Assembly (NCBI GenBank): GCA_009469685.1 | Contig: SSTA01000155.1 | Span: forward strand, 1 to 24,503 | Direction of reading: 5' to 3' | Source of the DNA: Azonexaceae bacterium | GTDB taxonomy: Bacteria; Pseudomonadota; Gammaproteobacteria; Burkholderiales; Rhodocyclaceae | DNA length: 24,503 nucleotides | Part shown: piece by piece, positions 1-10,219 of the stretch | Position numbering within the stretch: the first letter of the stretch is position 1 | How the letters are laid out: each line of letters begins with the position of its first letter | Position numbers and translations under genes: made by a program | The notes under the pieces: generated by a model | Databases searched by the model: none | The model's input: the letters and a program-made list of their open reading frames with translations, nothing else | What the model was told of the DNA's origin: nothing

Positions 1-69
1 GAATTGGTCGATGCGCTGATCGCCTCGGCAGACGTTTTTCAGGAAATTGCCCGCCAACTGCAGGATTGA
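1..69 (+). CDS. 3' end of an unidentified gene (partial)
   Basis: Frame 1 is open from the first base of the window to a TGA at 67-69. It encodes the last 22 residues of a protein with an acidic, helical-looking tail that ends QEIARQLQD. The fragment is too short to assign a family. The next gene starts 6 bases downstream on the same strand, so the two are probably co-transcribed. Small PstS-like proteins, such as the one two genes downstream, are often encoded beside sensor kinases or chemoreceptors. That makes a signalling protein plausible here, but this is inference only. Confidence 0.5.
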   Translation, partial: ELVDALIASADVFQEIARQLQD

Positions 70-75
70 AATGCC

Positions 76-1404
76 ATGCGAAGCTTTCCCCAAGCCCCTC
101 AACGACGCCTGAAGAGACCCTGGCAGCGCCTGATCGCGGTGTTCGGCGCCGGGCTTGTCTGCACGCCGGTCCTTGCCCAGGTCTCGGTTTCCGGCTTCGG
201 CACCCTTGGATACGCGCAGTCGGATCGCTCCTTCCGGTACCAACGATTCGTCGACGACGACGGAACCTTCAACCGGGACACTCTGATCGGGGCTCAAGCC
301 GACATACGTCTAGGCGAGCAATTCAGTCTGGTCGCCCAGGCCAAACTCGCTCCCTCGCTCAAACGCAACAATCCCTGGGATACCACGCTGACCTGGGCCT
401 TTCTCGCCTGGCGGCCGACCAACGATCTCCTCCTGCGGGCCGGCCGCTTCCGCGTACCTTATTACCTCAACAGCGCCAACCTCGACGTCGGCGTGACTTA
501 TGACCCCGCACAGCTTCCGCAAGAGCTCTATTCGATCTCGCCCACCAACGAGACCACAGGAATTTCGCTGAGCCACACCTGGGAGACCGCCCCCGTCGAC
601 ATTGCGCTTGACGCGTACTGGGGAAGCGCCAACTTCTTCGGCAGCATCTTTTTCAGGGATGATTACCGCGCCTTCGGAGGACCGGACAGGGGACGGACTT
701 TTATCCCGCTGGAGATCGACTCGCGCGGATTCGCCCTGACCTTCACCCGGTCGGAAGACATCCTCCGGCTGGGATTCCACCATGCCGGAGTCATGCGGCG
801 GGATGGCGGAGAATGGACCAAGGATTTCCCGCTCATCAATCTACCCGACGGCCAGAGTTTTTACCTCGCCAGCCAGAGTCCCCTGGTACCGACCGTAAGG
901 GAGATTCGATTCAGCATCCTGACTGCCGGATTCGATATCGGGATCGGAAGGAACTTGCGGCTTGCTGGCGAATTTGCCCGCCGTACCAATGTCAATGCGC
1001 CCCGCGGGGGTGCCGATACGCGCGGCGGCTATCTCGCCCTGCGCTATGACGCCGGTAGCTGGCACCCTTACGTCTCGATCGCCCGCCTCCTGTCCAACGA
1101 TCCCTCCCTTGGACTCTTTGAGGCAGTCAATTCGAATCGTGTCGTTCCTTCACCTTTCCTTCCCGCACCCGCGTCCCTCATCAATGCCAGCCAGCGCTTT
1201 GCCGCCGATCGGCTTGTCGTGTACGACCAATCGACCCTCGCGATCGGAACCTCATACATTCTGTCGCCGACCCAGAAGCTGAAATTCGAGTGGGCGACCA
1301 CCCACGTCGGCAAGGTTTCCAGTTTTGTCGATGCCCCTGAAGGAGGGAACGTCCGCGATCGGAACATCCATGTCCTCTCAGCCTCCTACAACTTCACGTT
1401 CTGA
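76..1404 (+). CDS. outer-membrane porin-like beta-barrel protein
   Basis: The product is 442 residues. A basic N-terminus and a hydrophobic stretch ending near VLAQ (about residues 20-35) form a likely Sec signal peptide. The mature part begins VSVSGFGTLGYAQS, a typical first barrel strand. The rest alternates polar and aromatic residues and ends in a strand with C-terminal Phe (SYNFTF), the usual outer-membrane assembly signal. Internal segments such as LAWRPTNDLLLRAGRFRVP resemble porins that carry the GR(F/I)RxP strand. The start at 76 is the ATG in frame with the signal peptide; an ATG at 71 is out of frame. The small PstS-like gene follows after 12 bases, suggesting a shared transcript. 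The substrate cannot be read from the sequence. The beta-barrel call is firm and the transport specificity unknown. Confidence 0.8.
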   Translation: MRSFPQAPQRRLKRPWQRLIAVFGAGLVCTPVLAQVSVSGFGTLGYAQSDRSFRYQRFVDDDGTFNRDTLIGAQADIRLGEQFSLVAQAKLAPSLKRNNPWDTTLTWAFLAWRPTNDLLLRAGRFRVPYYLNSANLDVGVTYDPAQLPQELYSISPTNETTGISLSHTWETAPVDIALDAYWGSANFFGSIFFRDDYRAFGGPDRGRTFIPLEIDSRGFALTFTRSEDILRLGFHHAGVMRRDGGEWTKDFPLINLPDGQSFYLASQSPLVPTVREIRFSILTAGFDIGIGRNLRLAGEFARRTNVNAPRGGADTRGGYLALRYDAGSWHPYVSIARLLSNDPSLGLFEAVNSNRVVPSPFLPAPASLINASQRFAADRLVVYDQSTLAIGTSYILSPTQKLKFEWATTHVGKVSSFVDAPEGGNVRDRNIHVLSASYNFTF

Positions 1405-1416
1405 GGCCCAGGTTCG

Positions 1417-1845
1417 ATGAAGCGCTTCCTGGCCTGTCTTGCCGTCTGGTTACTGCCGCTCCACGCGGCACTGGCCGAGGGCATGGTCATCGTCGCCCAC
1501 CCTTCTGTACCGCGGATGGACCAAGCGACGGTCCAACGCGTCTATACCGGACGAGTGATCGAAATTGGCGGCGTCAGCGTGGTTCCGCTCAACGCACCCC
1601 CCGGGCACCCCGATCGCACGCGTTTCCTGCGCGATTACCTGCAGCAGGACGATGAGAAATACATCGGTTACTGGACCGTACGCCGATACATCGGCAAGGG
1701 AACTCCTCCGCGGGAGGTCAATTCGGGCGAAATGGCGTCAACGATCCAGACAACGCCAGGCGCCATCGGCTATCTTCCCGAATCGGAACTTCGTCCGGGA
1801 ATGAACGTCATCCTCCGGCGGCCCACCGAAGAAGCCCATCGCTAA
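1417..1845 (+). CDS. small PstS-like periplasmic substrate-binding protein
   Basis: The product is 142 residues with a signal peptide (residues 1-20, cut near ALA-EG). The mature part carries features of the phosphate-binding PBP-like family: a VAHPSVP start, a middle motif close to QRVYTGRVIEIGG, the RTRFLRDYL helix and a C-terminal TPGAIGYLPESE segment like the 'GAIGY' of PstS. At about 120 mature residues it is half the size of a true PstS and covers only one lobe-like unit. It is therefore unlikely to serve a phosphate ABC transporter, and no pst permease or ATPase genes are near. Proteins of this short class usually sit with porins and signalling genes. A CAGG ribosome-binding site lies 5 bases before the start. 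The stop codon overlaps that of the opposing gene. Confidence 0.75.
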   Translation: MKRFLACLAVWLLPLHAALAEGMVIVAHPSVPRMDQATVQRVYTGRVIEIGGVSVVPLNAPPGHPDRTRFLRDYLQQDDEKYIGYWTVRRYIGKGTPPREVNSGEMASTIQTTPGAIGYLPESELRPGMNVILRRPTEEAHR

Positions 1846-2903
1846 TAGCGGCGCTCCTGGGAACGAGCGGGAGTTCCTCTGACCACCTCAAAATCGGTCG
1901 TTGCGACCGTACGTCCATCCTGGGTCGCAACGACAAGACGCCAAGCTCCCGGCGCGGGGTTAGTGACGTAGGAATAGCCTCTGAACCCCTGCTCCCGACC
2001 GCCGACCAAGGTAAATCTGCTCCCGCCGACGCGGCGCCAACTCCCGGATTCATCCTGCCTTTCCCAGCGATGTTCGAGGGCGGCCGTGACGCCCCGCGGA
2101 GAAAAAACCGCCGAGACCGCATAGATCTGCCCCTGATCCGGGACATGCAAGGTCGCCGCCCAGTCGCGCCAGATCTGCCAAGGAGCGGCGGGTTCGACAC
2201 GCAGGCGGTAGTCGGAACCCGCCTTGACGAATTCCTGACCGATAGCGACGTCCCGCGTGACCAGCGGTACCGGCGCCACCATGTCCAACCTCCAGGCGCC
2301 CATGAGGGCCAAGCCGACTGCCCAGGCCGGAACGATTCGCCCCGGCCGCCCCGGTGAGCACAAGCGGAGAAGGTGTGCCAAACCAACGCCCACCGCCGTC
2401 GAGAGGTAAAACCAGATCGGATTCAAGCTGCCCGCCGCGAAGGGCAAGGCGAAGTTCATCAGCAAACTGGCACAAAAGGCGAAGAATGCCCAGATCAGGG
2501 AATAACGGCTGCCGTAGCGCGCTCCCCAGAACTCGTTGGCGACCAGCAGAGCCCCCAGGACGGCGGCGCCGATTCCGGCGGTGAAATGGCTGCTGCTCTT
2601 GGCATAGAGGATGAAAAGGGCGGAATAGAGGCTACCGAAACAGAATTGGAGTGCCGGGTAGGGAAATTGCCAGAGAAACCTCTCCCAGCGGCTTGCCGCG
2701 GTGTTCTGGGAGTCCGGGGGGGCGGTTCCCCGATAGTCCCGCCGCGCCAGAACAAATGCCAGAATCGCCGCCAGCCCGAGCACCCCGCCCAGGCGCCAGA
2801 AATCGAGGACCTTGACCCGCACCCCCAGGGTCAAGGCGTCCCAAATCACTCCGCAAAAAAAGGAGGCTACGGGAACGAAGCGAAACAGGCCCTTGCCAAC
2901 CAT
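1842..2903 (-). CDS. DUF5924/DUF2914-type polytopic membrane protein
   Basis: The N-terminal two thirds hold about six or seven hydrophobic segments (for example LGLAAILAFVL, FCFGSLYSALFILYA, LIWAFFAFCASLLMNFALPF). The last 110 or so residues form a soluble domain (DWAATLHVPDQG ... LEHRWERQDE ... PAPGAWRLVVATQDGR) matching the DUF2914 pattern. The function of this family is unknown. I place the start at ATG 2903 (353 residues) because a GGGGG ribosome-binding site lies 5 bases before it; a longer form from TTG 2930 has no such support. The gene follows lolA by 42 bases on the same strand and ends in a 4-base tail-to-tail overlap with the PstS-like gene. It may be a late cistron of the crp-ftsK-lolA run. 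Confidence 0.7.
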   Translation of the reverse strand: MVGKGLFRFVPVASFFCGVIWDALTLGVRVKVLDFWRLGGVLGLAAILAFVLARRDYRGTAPPDSQNTAASRWERFLWQFPYPALQFCFGSLYSALFILYAKSSSHFTAGIGAAVLGALLVANEFWGARYGSRYSLIWAFFAFCASLLMNFALPFAAGSLNPIWFYLSTAVGVGLAHLLRLCSPGRPGRIVPAWAVGLALMGAWRLDMVAPVPLVTRDVAIGQEFVKAGSDYRLRVEPAAPWQIWRDWAATLHVPDQGQIYAVSAVFSPRGVTAALEHRWERQDESGSWRRVGGSRFTLVGGREQGFRGYSYVTNPAPGAWRLVVATQDGRTVATTDFEVVRGTPARSQERRY

Positions 2904-2945
2904 CGAAGCCCCCAGGGAACGCAGCCGCAAGCTACGGCTCGGCCG

Positions 2946-3557
2946 TCAGTCTCCCACGACATCGACGCCCGGCGGCGCGGTAAAGCGGAAAAGCGAGGGC
3001 GGCAAGGCTGGATTGCGCTCGCTCTTGGAAAAGCGGACCAAGGTCGTCTGACCAAAGTTATCGAGGAGTTCCATGCCCCGGAGTTCGCCGCCCGAAAAAC
3101 CCAGACGCAGCTTCTCGAAACCACCTTCCGCAACCCGCGGCCGGGCTTCGACCCAGTCCAGGCCTTCGCTCTCACCCGCGTCCTTGAGGACGAAATTTTT
3201 GTCGAGCTCGGCACTCCCGGAAAGTAAGGCCGCCGGGGTGCTCCCGATGGCATCCCCAGCCTTTCTCACTGTCACCTGCTTGAGCTCCGGGTCGTATATC
3301 CAGAATTTCTCGCCATCCCCCACGACGAGCTGGGGATAGGGCGTCAGAATTTCCCAGCGCAACTTGCCCGGCCGCAGAATGGCCACGGTGCCCGCCGACT
3401 GCTGCGGCTTACGGCCACCCTTGCTGGTCACCAGCTGGGAGAACTCGGCGCGGAAGCTGCGCGTCGAATCGAAGAAACGGTGCAACTGGTCCAGCGCCCC
3501 GGCCCAGGCTGGGGTCCAGGCGCAACAGAGGGCAAACAGCGCCAGCCAGTATCTCAC
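2946..3557 (-). CDS. lolA: outer-membrane lipoprotein carrier protein LolA
   Basis: LolA is the periplasmic chaperone that takes lipoproteins from the LolCDE complex at the inner membrane to LolB at the outer membrane. The product is 203 residues, the usual length, with a signal peptide ending in AWA-GALDQ (about residues 1-19). The mature part shows the family pattern: [15 protein letters not shown] near the start, [14 protein letters not shown], the [13 protein letters not shown] strand, and [10 protein letters not shown] near the C-terminus. The start is a GTG at 3557 that shares bases with the TGA of ftsK (GTGA, positions 3557-3554), so translation is coupled. The ftsK-lolA order is common in beta- and gammaproteobacteria. 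Confidence 0.93.
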   Translation of the reverse strand: MRYWLALFALCCAWTPAWAGALDQLHRFFDSTRSFRAEFSQLVTSKGGRKPQQSAGTVAILRPGKLRWEILTPYPQLVVGDGEKFWIYDPELKQVTVRKAGDAIGSTPAALLSGSAELDKNFVLKDAGESEGLDWVEARPRVAEGGFEKLRLGFSGGELRGMELLDNFGQTTLVRFSKSERNPALPPSLFRFTAPPGVDVVGD

Positions 3558-5863
3558 TCCGCCTCTTTCCGGGCGAGCACCTCGCGCCCACCGCGCGCAT
3601 CCATGGTCGATACCAATCCGGCCCGCTCCATGGCTTCGATCAGCCGGGCAGAACGGTTATAGCCGATGCGCAGGTGCCGTTGGACCAGGGAGATCGACGC
3701 ACGACGATTCTTGAGGACGATCTCGACCGCCTGATCGTACAGAGGGTCGTTCTCGGCATCCTCTCCGCTTTCGCTGCCCTCGCCGCCCCCCGCCTCATCA
3801 TCCTCCACTCCGCCGGCGAGCACTTCGGCAACGTATTCCGGCGCGCCCAAGGACTTGAGGTAATCCACCACCCGGTGCACTTCGTCGTCGGAAACGAAGG
3901 CCCCGTGCACCCGGGTCGGGTATCCCGTACCCGGGGCGAGGTAGAGCATGTCGCCCTGGCCGAGGAGAGATTCGGCGCCCATCTGGTCGAGGATGGTACG
4001 GGAGGCGATCTTGCTGGAAACCTGAAAGGACATACGCGTGGGGATATTGGCCTTGATCAGGCCGGTGATGACATCAACGCTCGGACGCTGCGTTGCGAGG
4101 ACAAGATGGATGCCCGCCGCTCGCGCCTTCTGCGCCAGGCGAGCAATCAGCTCCTCGACCTTCTTGCCGACCACCATCATGAGGTCCGCCAGTTCGTCGA
4201 TGACCACCACCACATAGGGCATATGGACCAGAGGTTCAGGAGTCTCCGGCGTCAGGGAAAGAGGATTGGGCAGATGCTCGCCCCGTTTTTCCGCGTCGCG
4301 AATCTTGGCGTTGAAACCCGACAGATTCCGTACCCCCAAGGCGGACATCAGCTTGTAGCGGCGCTCCATTTCGGCGACACACCAATGAAGCGCATTGGCA
4401 GCCTGCTTCATGTCGGTCACAACCGGGGCCAACAGGTGGGGGATGCCCTCGTAGACCGACAGTTCGAGCATTTTCGGATCCACGAGGATCAGGCGGACGT
4501 TTTCCGGCTCGGACTTATAGACGAGGGAAAGGATCATGGCGTTGATGCCCACCGACTTTCCCGACCCGGTCGTCCCGGCCACCAACAGATGCGGGGTCTT
4601 GGCCAGGTCCGCCACCACCGGCAGGCCACCGATGTCCTTGCCCAGGCTTACGGTCAAGGGACTGGCCATATCGTTGTACGGCTGGCTGGCGATGATTTCC
4701 GAAAGCCGTACCGTCTGGCGCCGCGGATTGGGCAGTTCCAGGGCCATGCACGACTTGCCCGGCACCGTCTCCACCACCCGGATCGAGACCAGGGCCAGGG
4801 CGCGGGCCAAGTCCCGGGCCAGATTGACGATCTGGGCTCCCTTGACGCCCACCGCAGGCTCGATCTCGTACCGGGTGATGACCGGCCCCGGCAGGGCCGC
4901 AAGGACCTTGACCTGGACGCCGAAGTCCGCCAATTTGCGCTCGATCAGGCGGGATGTGAATTCCAGGGTTTCTGCGCCTACCGACTCGGTGGCTTGCGCT
5001 GCCGGGTCCAGGAGGTGGAGGGGCGGCAAACGGCCCCCGATGACGGCCTCGGGGAAGAGAGCGACTTGCTTCTCGCGCTCGATGCGCTTCTCCGCTTTCC
5101 TCGACACCGGAACTTCGGGGGCCGACGGCTCGATGACGATCGGCTCATGGAGTTCGACGCGGCGCTTCTCGACCTCGACGTTTTCCTCTCGCAAAAGCGC
5201 AGTTTCACGGCCGATCCGGCGATCCCGCCAACTGTCGAACAATCCGTAGAGCCCGGAAACGGTTTTCTCCAGGGCCAAACCGATGCGCTCGCAAGCCCAA
5301 AGCCAGGACATCCCGGAAAAAAGGCTCCAACCTGCGGCCACGGCGACCAGCAGGAAGAGCGTCGCGCCGGTGTAGCCGAAGGAGGTCGCGAGCCAGTGCC
5401 CCGCTTCGTAACCCAGGAGCCCCCCCGGAGCCAGCGGCAAGGATGCCTTCAAGGTATGGAATCGGATCGCCTCAAGCGCTGAACTGGCGACCAGGAGCCC
5501 GGCGAATCCGGCCAGGGCGAAATAGAGAGGGCGGCGATCTTCCGCGCCCGGCCCGGACCGCAGCCGCTGGTAACCCCAGTGCACGCACATGACCATCAGG
5601 ATGACCCACCACCAGGCGGACAACCCGAACAAGTACAGCAACAGATCGGCCAGCCAAGCCCCGAAGCGGCCGGTGGGATTGTGCAGGGACGCCCGGGTCG
5701 CAGCGTGGGACCACCCCGGATCGTCCTTGGAGAATCCCCACAATGCGAGCGATACGAAAAGGGCTAGGGCGCCCAGTGCAAGCCAGCGGGTTTCCTGCAG
5801 CAATCCGCCGATCTTCTCCGGAAGGGGATTCGTCGACCGCTCCGCCAAACGTCCGGCGGCCAT
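3554..5863 (-). CDS. ftsK: DNA translocase FtsK
   Basis: FtsK is a septum-located ATPase that pumps DNA toward dif and activates XerCD recombination at division. The product is 769 residues. Four hydrophobic segments occupy about residues 25-190, followed by a short charged linker rich in Glu and Arg (about 215-270) and the RecA-like motor. Walker A is GTTGSGKS with its Lys near residue 436; Walker B is [11 protein letters not shown] with the Asp-Glu near 556-557. The C-terminal gamma winged helix includes [20 protein letters not shown]. It is a short-linker form compared with E. coli FtsK. ATG 5863 is preferred: GGAG lies 7 bases before it. GTG 5869, which overlaps the crp stop, is too close to that site. 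It is the middle gene of a coupled crp-ftsK-lolA run. Confidence 0.95.
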   Translation of the reverse strand: MAAGRLAERSTNPLPEKIGGLLQETRWLALGALALFVSLALWGFSKDDPGWSHAATRASLHNPTGRFGAWLADLLLYLFGLSAWWWVILMVMCVHWGYQRLRSGPGAEDRRPLYFALAGFAGLLVASSALEAIRFHTLKASLPLAPGGLLGYEAGHWLATSFGYTGATLFLLVAVAAGWSLFSGMSWLWACERIGLALEKTVSGLYGLFDSWRDRRIGRETALLREENVEVEKRRVELHEPIVIEPSAPEVPVSRKAEKRIEREKQVALFPEAVIGGRLPPLHLLDPAAQATESVGAETLEFTSRLIERKLADFGVQVKVLAALPGPVITRYEIEPAVGVKGAQIVNLARDLARALALVSIRVVETVPGKSCMALELPNPRRQTVRLSEIIASQPYNDMASPLTVSLGKDIGGLPVVADLAKTPHLLVAGTTGSGKSVGINAMILSLVYKSEPENVRLILVDPKMLELSVYEGIPHLLAPVVTDMKQAANALHWCVAEMERRYKLMSALGVRNLSGFNAKIRDAEKRGEHLPNPLSLTPETPEPLVHMPYVVVVIDELADLMMVVGKKVEELIARLAQKARAAGIHLVLATQRPSVDVITGLIKANIPTRMSFQVSSKIASRTILDQMGAESLLGQGDMLYLAPGTGYPTRVHGAFVSDDEVHRVVDYLKSLGAPEYVAEVLAGGVEDDEAGGGEGSESGEDAENDPLYDQAVEIVLKNRRASISLVQRHLRIGYNRSARLIEAMERAGLVSTMDARGGREVLARKEAE

Positions 5864-5865
5864 CT

Positions 5866-6528
5866 TCACTCTCCGGTGATGACGATGCGGTCGTTCTCGT
5901 AGGTGATATAACCGCTCAATTCGAGATCCCGCACCACCTTGCTGACCATTTCGCGGGAGGCGCCGATCATGCGTGCCATGTCCTGCTTGGAAATCTTGCG
6001 CTTGACGACCCGCTTGCCCTCGTCCAGTTCGGACATCTCGAGGAGCAGACGGGCAACGCGCCCATAAACGTCGAGCAAAGCCAGACTTTCGATCTTGCGA
6101 TCGGCCTCGCGCAGACGGCGGACCAGCACCTGCATGAGTTTGAGCGCGACCTGAAAATTGTCGCGCATGCAGCGCTGGAACTCTTCCTTGCCGAGGACCA
6201 GAAGCTCGCTGGCCTCCAGGGCGACCACATCGGCGGAACGCGGGCTGCCATCGATCAGACCCATCTCGCCGAAGGATTCTCCGTGGCCCAGCATGGCGAG
6301 AATGATCTCGCGGCCTTCCTCATCGCTATTGGTGACCTTCACTCGCCCGGTCAACATGATGTAGAGGCAATCGGTGGTATCCCCCGCTCGCACCACGAAC
6401 TCGCTGCGTTCCGCTCGTTTGCGACCGCAGACACGGGAAAGCCGCTCGAGCTCGCTTTCGTCGAGACCGGCAAACAGGGGAACGTTGCGAAGAACGACCA
6501 AGCTGAGTGCGTGGGTGGCCTGTACCAT
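5866..6528 (-). CDS. Crp/Fnr-family transcriptional regulator
   Basis: The product is 220 residues with two domains. Residues 10-125 form a cyclic-nucleotide-binding beta-roll with a phosphate-cassette-like [18 protein letters not shown], where Glu and the Arg-Ser pair match the cAMP contacts of Crp. The helix-turn-helix is near residues 165-195 ([19 protein letters not shown]). Its recognition helix keeps the R-E-x-V-x-[RK] pattern of Crp. The N-terminal four-cysteine cluster of Fnr is not seen, so oxygen sensing through an iron-sulfur cluster is unlikely. The TGA overlaps the GTG codon at the head of ftsK by 4 bases, so it heads the ftsK-lolA run and is divergent from trxB. The ligand and targets are not known. 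The Crp-like call is secure and the subfamily is open. Confidence 0.88.
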   Translation of the reverse strand: MVQATHALSLVVLRNVPLFAGLDESELERLSRVCGRKRAERSEFVVRAGDTTDCLYIMLTGRVKVTNSDEEGREIILAMLGHGESFGEMGLIDGSPRSADVVALEASELLVLGKEEFQRCMRDNFQVALKLMQVLVRRLREADRKIESLALLDVYGRVARLLLEMSELDEGKRVVKRKISKQDMARMIGASREMVSKVVRDLELSGYITYENDRIVITGE

Positions 6529-6561
6529 GGTTTCACTTTTTGTTCATAGAGTTACCGCGGA

Positions 6562-6567
6562 ATTATA
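6562..6567 (-). promoter_or_regulatory. -10-like element for the crp-ftsK-lolA run
   Basis: The minus strand reads TATAAT here, about 34 bases before the crp-family start codon. This would give a leader of roughly 27 bases. No good -35 hexamer is visible at 16-18 bases, so the promoter may need an activator. The plus strand also reads TATAAT at 6564-6569, because the motif is nearly palindromic. Confidence 0.4.
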
Positions 6568-6623
6568 ATCCGGTTTCCCAAAAGGAATAGGGCCATGCGA
6601 AAAAACTTTTCGGATGGCCCCCG

Positions 6624-7621
<998 letters not shown>

Positions 7622-7638
7622 TCCCGGGCGGGGGTCAG

Positions 7639-8205
7639 ATGACGAAAAAGAACTTCGTCTCGCCGCCCCCCAGCCCGGAGGATCGGGCGGCCTTTCGCGC
7701 CGCAGTGGAGGGTACCCAGCCCCTCGCCCCCACCAACCGGGTTCACCTGGGAGGCCCGCTCCCGGCACCGCGCCCGCTCCAATTTCGGGCCGACGAACGC
7801 GCTGCGTTGCGGGAAAGTCTGAGTGCCTCTCCCGGATTGCAGGATCGCCTCGAAGGCGGTGACGAGCCCAGCTATCTACGCCCCGGTCTGGCCGCAGGCG
7901 TATTGCGCGACCTGCGCCGCGGGCGCTGGGTCATCCAGGCGGAAATCGACCTCCACGGGATGAATCGCGAAGAGGCGAGGCACTCCCTCGGGGCGTGCCT
8001 TGGGGCCTGCGGACGCCAGGGAATCCGGTGCCTGCGGGTCATTCACGGCAAAGGCCTTGGATCCCCTGGGCGGGACTCCATCCTGAGGCGCCTGGTGAGG
8101 GGCTGGCTGATCCAGAAGGATGAGGTACTGGCCTACTGTCAGGCTGCCCCGCGGGACGGCGGCGAAGGCGCCATGCTGGTCCTGCTGCGCTCCAGGAAAA
8201 CCTGA
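7639..8205 (+). CDS. Smr-domain protein (possible DNA/RNA endonuclease)
   Basis: The product is 188 residues. The first 95 or so are Pro- and Arg-rich and probably poorly structured, with ADERAALRESL as a short helix. The C-terminal half is an Smr (MutS2 C-terminal-like) domain with its two hallmark motifs: D104-L-H-G followed by NREEAR, and H136-G-K-G within the IHGKGLGSPG segment. Smr domains can nick DNA or cleave RNA; this short stand-alone type (YdaL/SmrB-like) has been linked to cleavage of mRNA at collided ribosomes in E. coli. I cannot tell from sequence which role applies. The ATG at 7639 has GGGGG about 6 bases before it; an upstream in-frame extension would run into trxB. The gene converges on glnB. 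Confidence 0.88.
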   Translation: MTKKNFVSPPPSPEDRAAFRAAVEGTQPLAPTNRVHLGGPLPAPRPLQFRADERAALRESLSASPGLQDRLEGGDEPSYLRPGLAAGVLRDLRRGRWVIQAEIDLHGMNREEARHSLGACLGACGRQGIRCLRVIHGKGLGSPGRDSILRRLVRGWLIQKDEVLAYCQAAPRDGGEGAMLVLLRSRKT

Positions 8206-8238
8206 CCCCACCGGCGCAGCAGCAGCCGCCTGGAAAAA

Positions 8239-8598
<360 letters not shown>

Positions 8599-10209
8599 TC
8601 AATATTCATCGCGATAGCGATTGGTAATAGGATACCGCCAATCTTTGCCAAAGCCACGGGGGGTGATGCGAATTCCCACCGGCGCCTGCCGGCGCTTGTA
8701 TTCGGCGATACGCAACAGACGGACCACACGCTTGACGGCGTCCGCGGGGAATCCCGCAGCGATGATCTCCCGCGGCGACCTGTCTTCCTCCATGTAGGCG
8801 GCGACGATGGCATCGAGGATGTCATAGGGCGGCAGGGAATCCTGGTCGACCTGATTGGGGCGCAGTTCGGCCGAGGGTGGCCGAGTGATGATGTTCTCGG
8901 GAATCACCGGAGAAATCCCGTTGCGATAACGAGCCAAGCGATAGACCATGGTCTTGTACACATCCTTGATCACCGCGAATCCCCCTGCCATGTCCCCATA
9001 CAGGGTCGCATAGCCTACTGCCATCTCGGACTTGTTCCCCGTGGTCAGCACCAAGGCACCGGTCTTGTTGGACAGCGCCATCAGTATCATTCCGCGTATC
9101 CGCGCTTGCAGGTTTTCCTCGGTGGTATCGGCGGGCAGGCCGGCGAATTCCTTGGCCAGCAGTTTATCGAAGGTCGCCATGGCCGGCGCGATGGGAATCT
9201 CGTCATAGCGGACCCCCAGAGTCCGTACCATGGCCCGGCTGTCCTCGAGACTCATGTCCGCCGTGTAGGGCGACGGCATCATCACGGCCCGGACCCGATC
9301 GGCCCCCAAGGCGTCCACCGCGACACACAGGGTCAGGGCCGAATCGATGCCGCCGGAGAGCCCGATGATGGCGCCGGGAAAGCCGTTCTTGCCGATGTAG
9401 TCCCGCACGCCCAGCACCAGGGCGCCATAGGCTTCGGCATCGACGGAAAGCGCTTCGGCGATCCGAGTGGATTCGAGCTGGCCATTGTCGAAATCGACGA
9501 ATCCCAGGGCCTCCTCGAACTGAGGCAAGGCCATGGCTAGCTCGCAATCGGCATCCAAGGCAAAAGATCCCCCATCGAACACCAGTTCGTCCTGCCCGCC
9601 CACCAGGTTGGCGTAGATCGCCGGAATCCCCGTCGCCCGGACCCTCTCCCCCAGCACCTCGGCACGCAGCGCTTGCTTCTCCAGATGCAGGGGAGACGCG
9701 TTCAGCACCAGGAGCAGCTCTGCTCCTGCCTGCCGAGCCAATTCCGCCGCACCCGGTTCCCACACGTCGGCACAGATATTGATCCCGCAAGCGACGCCTG
9801 CTATGCGGACGACGCAGGCCTCGGTTCCAGCGTCAAAGTAGCGTACTTCGTCAAAGACTTCGTAATTGGGCAGGCGGAGCTTGCGGTAGAGAGCGATCCG
9901 GCGACCATCGGCGAGCACGGCCGCCGCGTTGTAGCGGCGGCCGTCGGCCGCTTCCTCAGGGAATCCGACCACTAGGGCGATTCCCCGAGTGCGCTCGGCG
10001 AGGTCGTCGACCGCCGCCGAGCACGCCCGGTAGAACTCCGGGCGCAGAAGCAAATCTTCTGGGGGATAACCGCAGAGCGCCAGTTCGGGCGTCAGCAGGA
10101 GGTGAGCTCCCGCTTCCCTTGCCCGGGCAGCGCATTCGGCGATACGGCCCACATTCCCTGCAAGATCGCCGACGATGGCATTGAATTGGGCGACGGCGAC
10201 CTTCAGCAT
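8599..10209 (-). CDS. nadE: glutamine-dependent NAD+ synthetase NadE
   Basis: NadE makes NAD+ from deamido-NAD+ with ATP, using ammonia drawn from glutamine and releasing AMP and pyrophosphate. The product is 536 residues with two domains. Residues 1-250 form a nitrilase-type glutaminase with the catalytic triad in LTPE42LALCGYPP, YRKLRLPNYEVF (Lys) and GINICADVWEPG (Cys). Residues 265-536 form the synthetase with the ATP pyrophosphatase loop GLSGGIDSALTL (near 283-294) and the C-terminal RYPITNRYRDEY. It therefore does not depend on free ammonia. It lies between ppa (10-base gap) and glnB (21-base gap), forming a tight run in which the enzyme, the pyrophosphatase that pulls its reaction, and a PII sensor sit together. 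Confidence 0.96.
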   Translation of the reverse strand: MLKVAVAQFNAIVGDLAGNVGRIAECAARAREAGAHLLLTPELALCGYPPEDLLLRPEFYRACSAAVDDLAERTRGIALVVGFPEEAADGRRYNAAAVLADGRRIALYRKLRLPNYEVFDEVRYFDAGTEACVVRIAGVACGINICADVWEPGAAELARQAGAELLLVLNASPLHLEKQALRAEVLGERVRATGIPAIYANLVGGQDELVFDGGSFALDADCELAMALPQFEEALGFVDFDNGQLESTRIAEALSVDAEAYGALVLGVRDYIGKNGFPGAIIGLSGGIDSALTLCVAVDALGADRVRAVMMPSPYTADMSLEDSRAMVRTLGVRYDEIPIAPAMATFDKLLAKEFAGLPADTTEENLQARIRGMILMALSNKTGALVLTTGNKSEMAVGYATLYGDMAGGFAVIKDVYKTMVYRLARYRNGISPVIPENIITRPPSAELRPNQVDQDSLPPYDILDAIVAAYMEEDRSPREIIAAGFPADAVKRVVRLLRIAEYKRRQAPVGIRITPRGFGKDWRYPITNRYRDEY

Positions 10210-10219
10210 CGAGGAGCGC

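Noticed and set aside
2904..2930. TTG start for the DUF5924-type protein
   Set aside because: No ribosome-binding site, whereas ATG 2903 has GGGGG five bases upstream.
3674..5482. A 602-codon open frame antisense to ftsK
   Set aside because: It lies wholly inside a conserved ftsK reading frame and its product has no recognisable domain. Long antisense frames are expected at this GC content.
8206..8238. Possible terminator between the converging Smr gene and glnB
   Set aside because: Only a 4-bp stem is possible around a CAG-type repeat; the T-run on the minus strand follows with no firm stem, so I do not call it.
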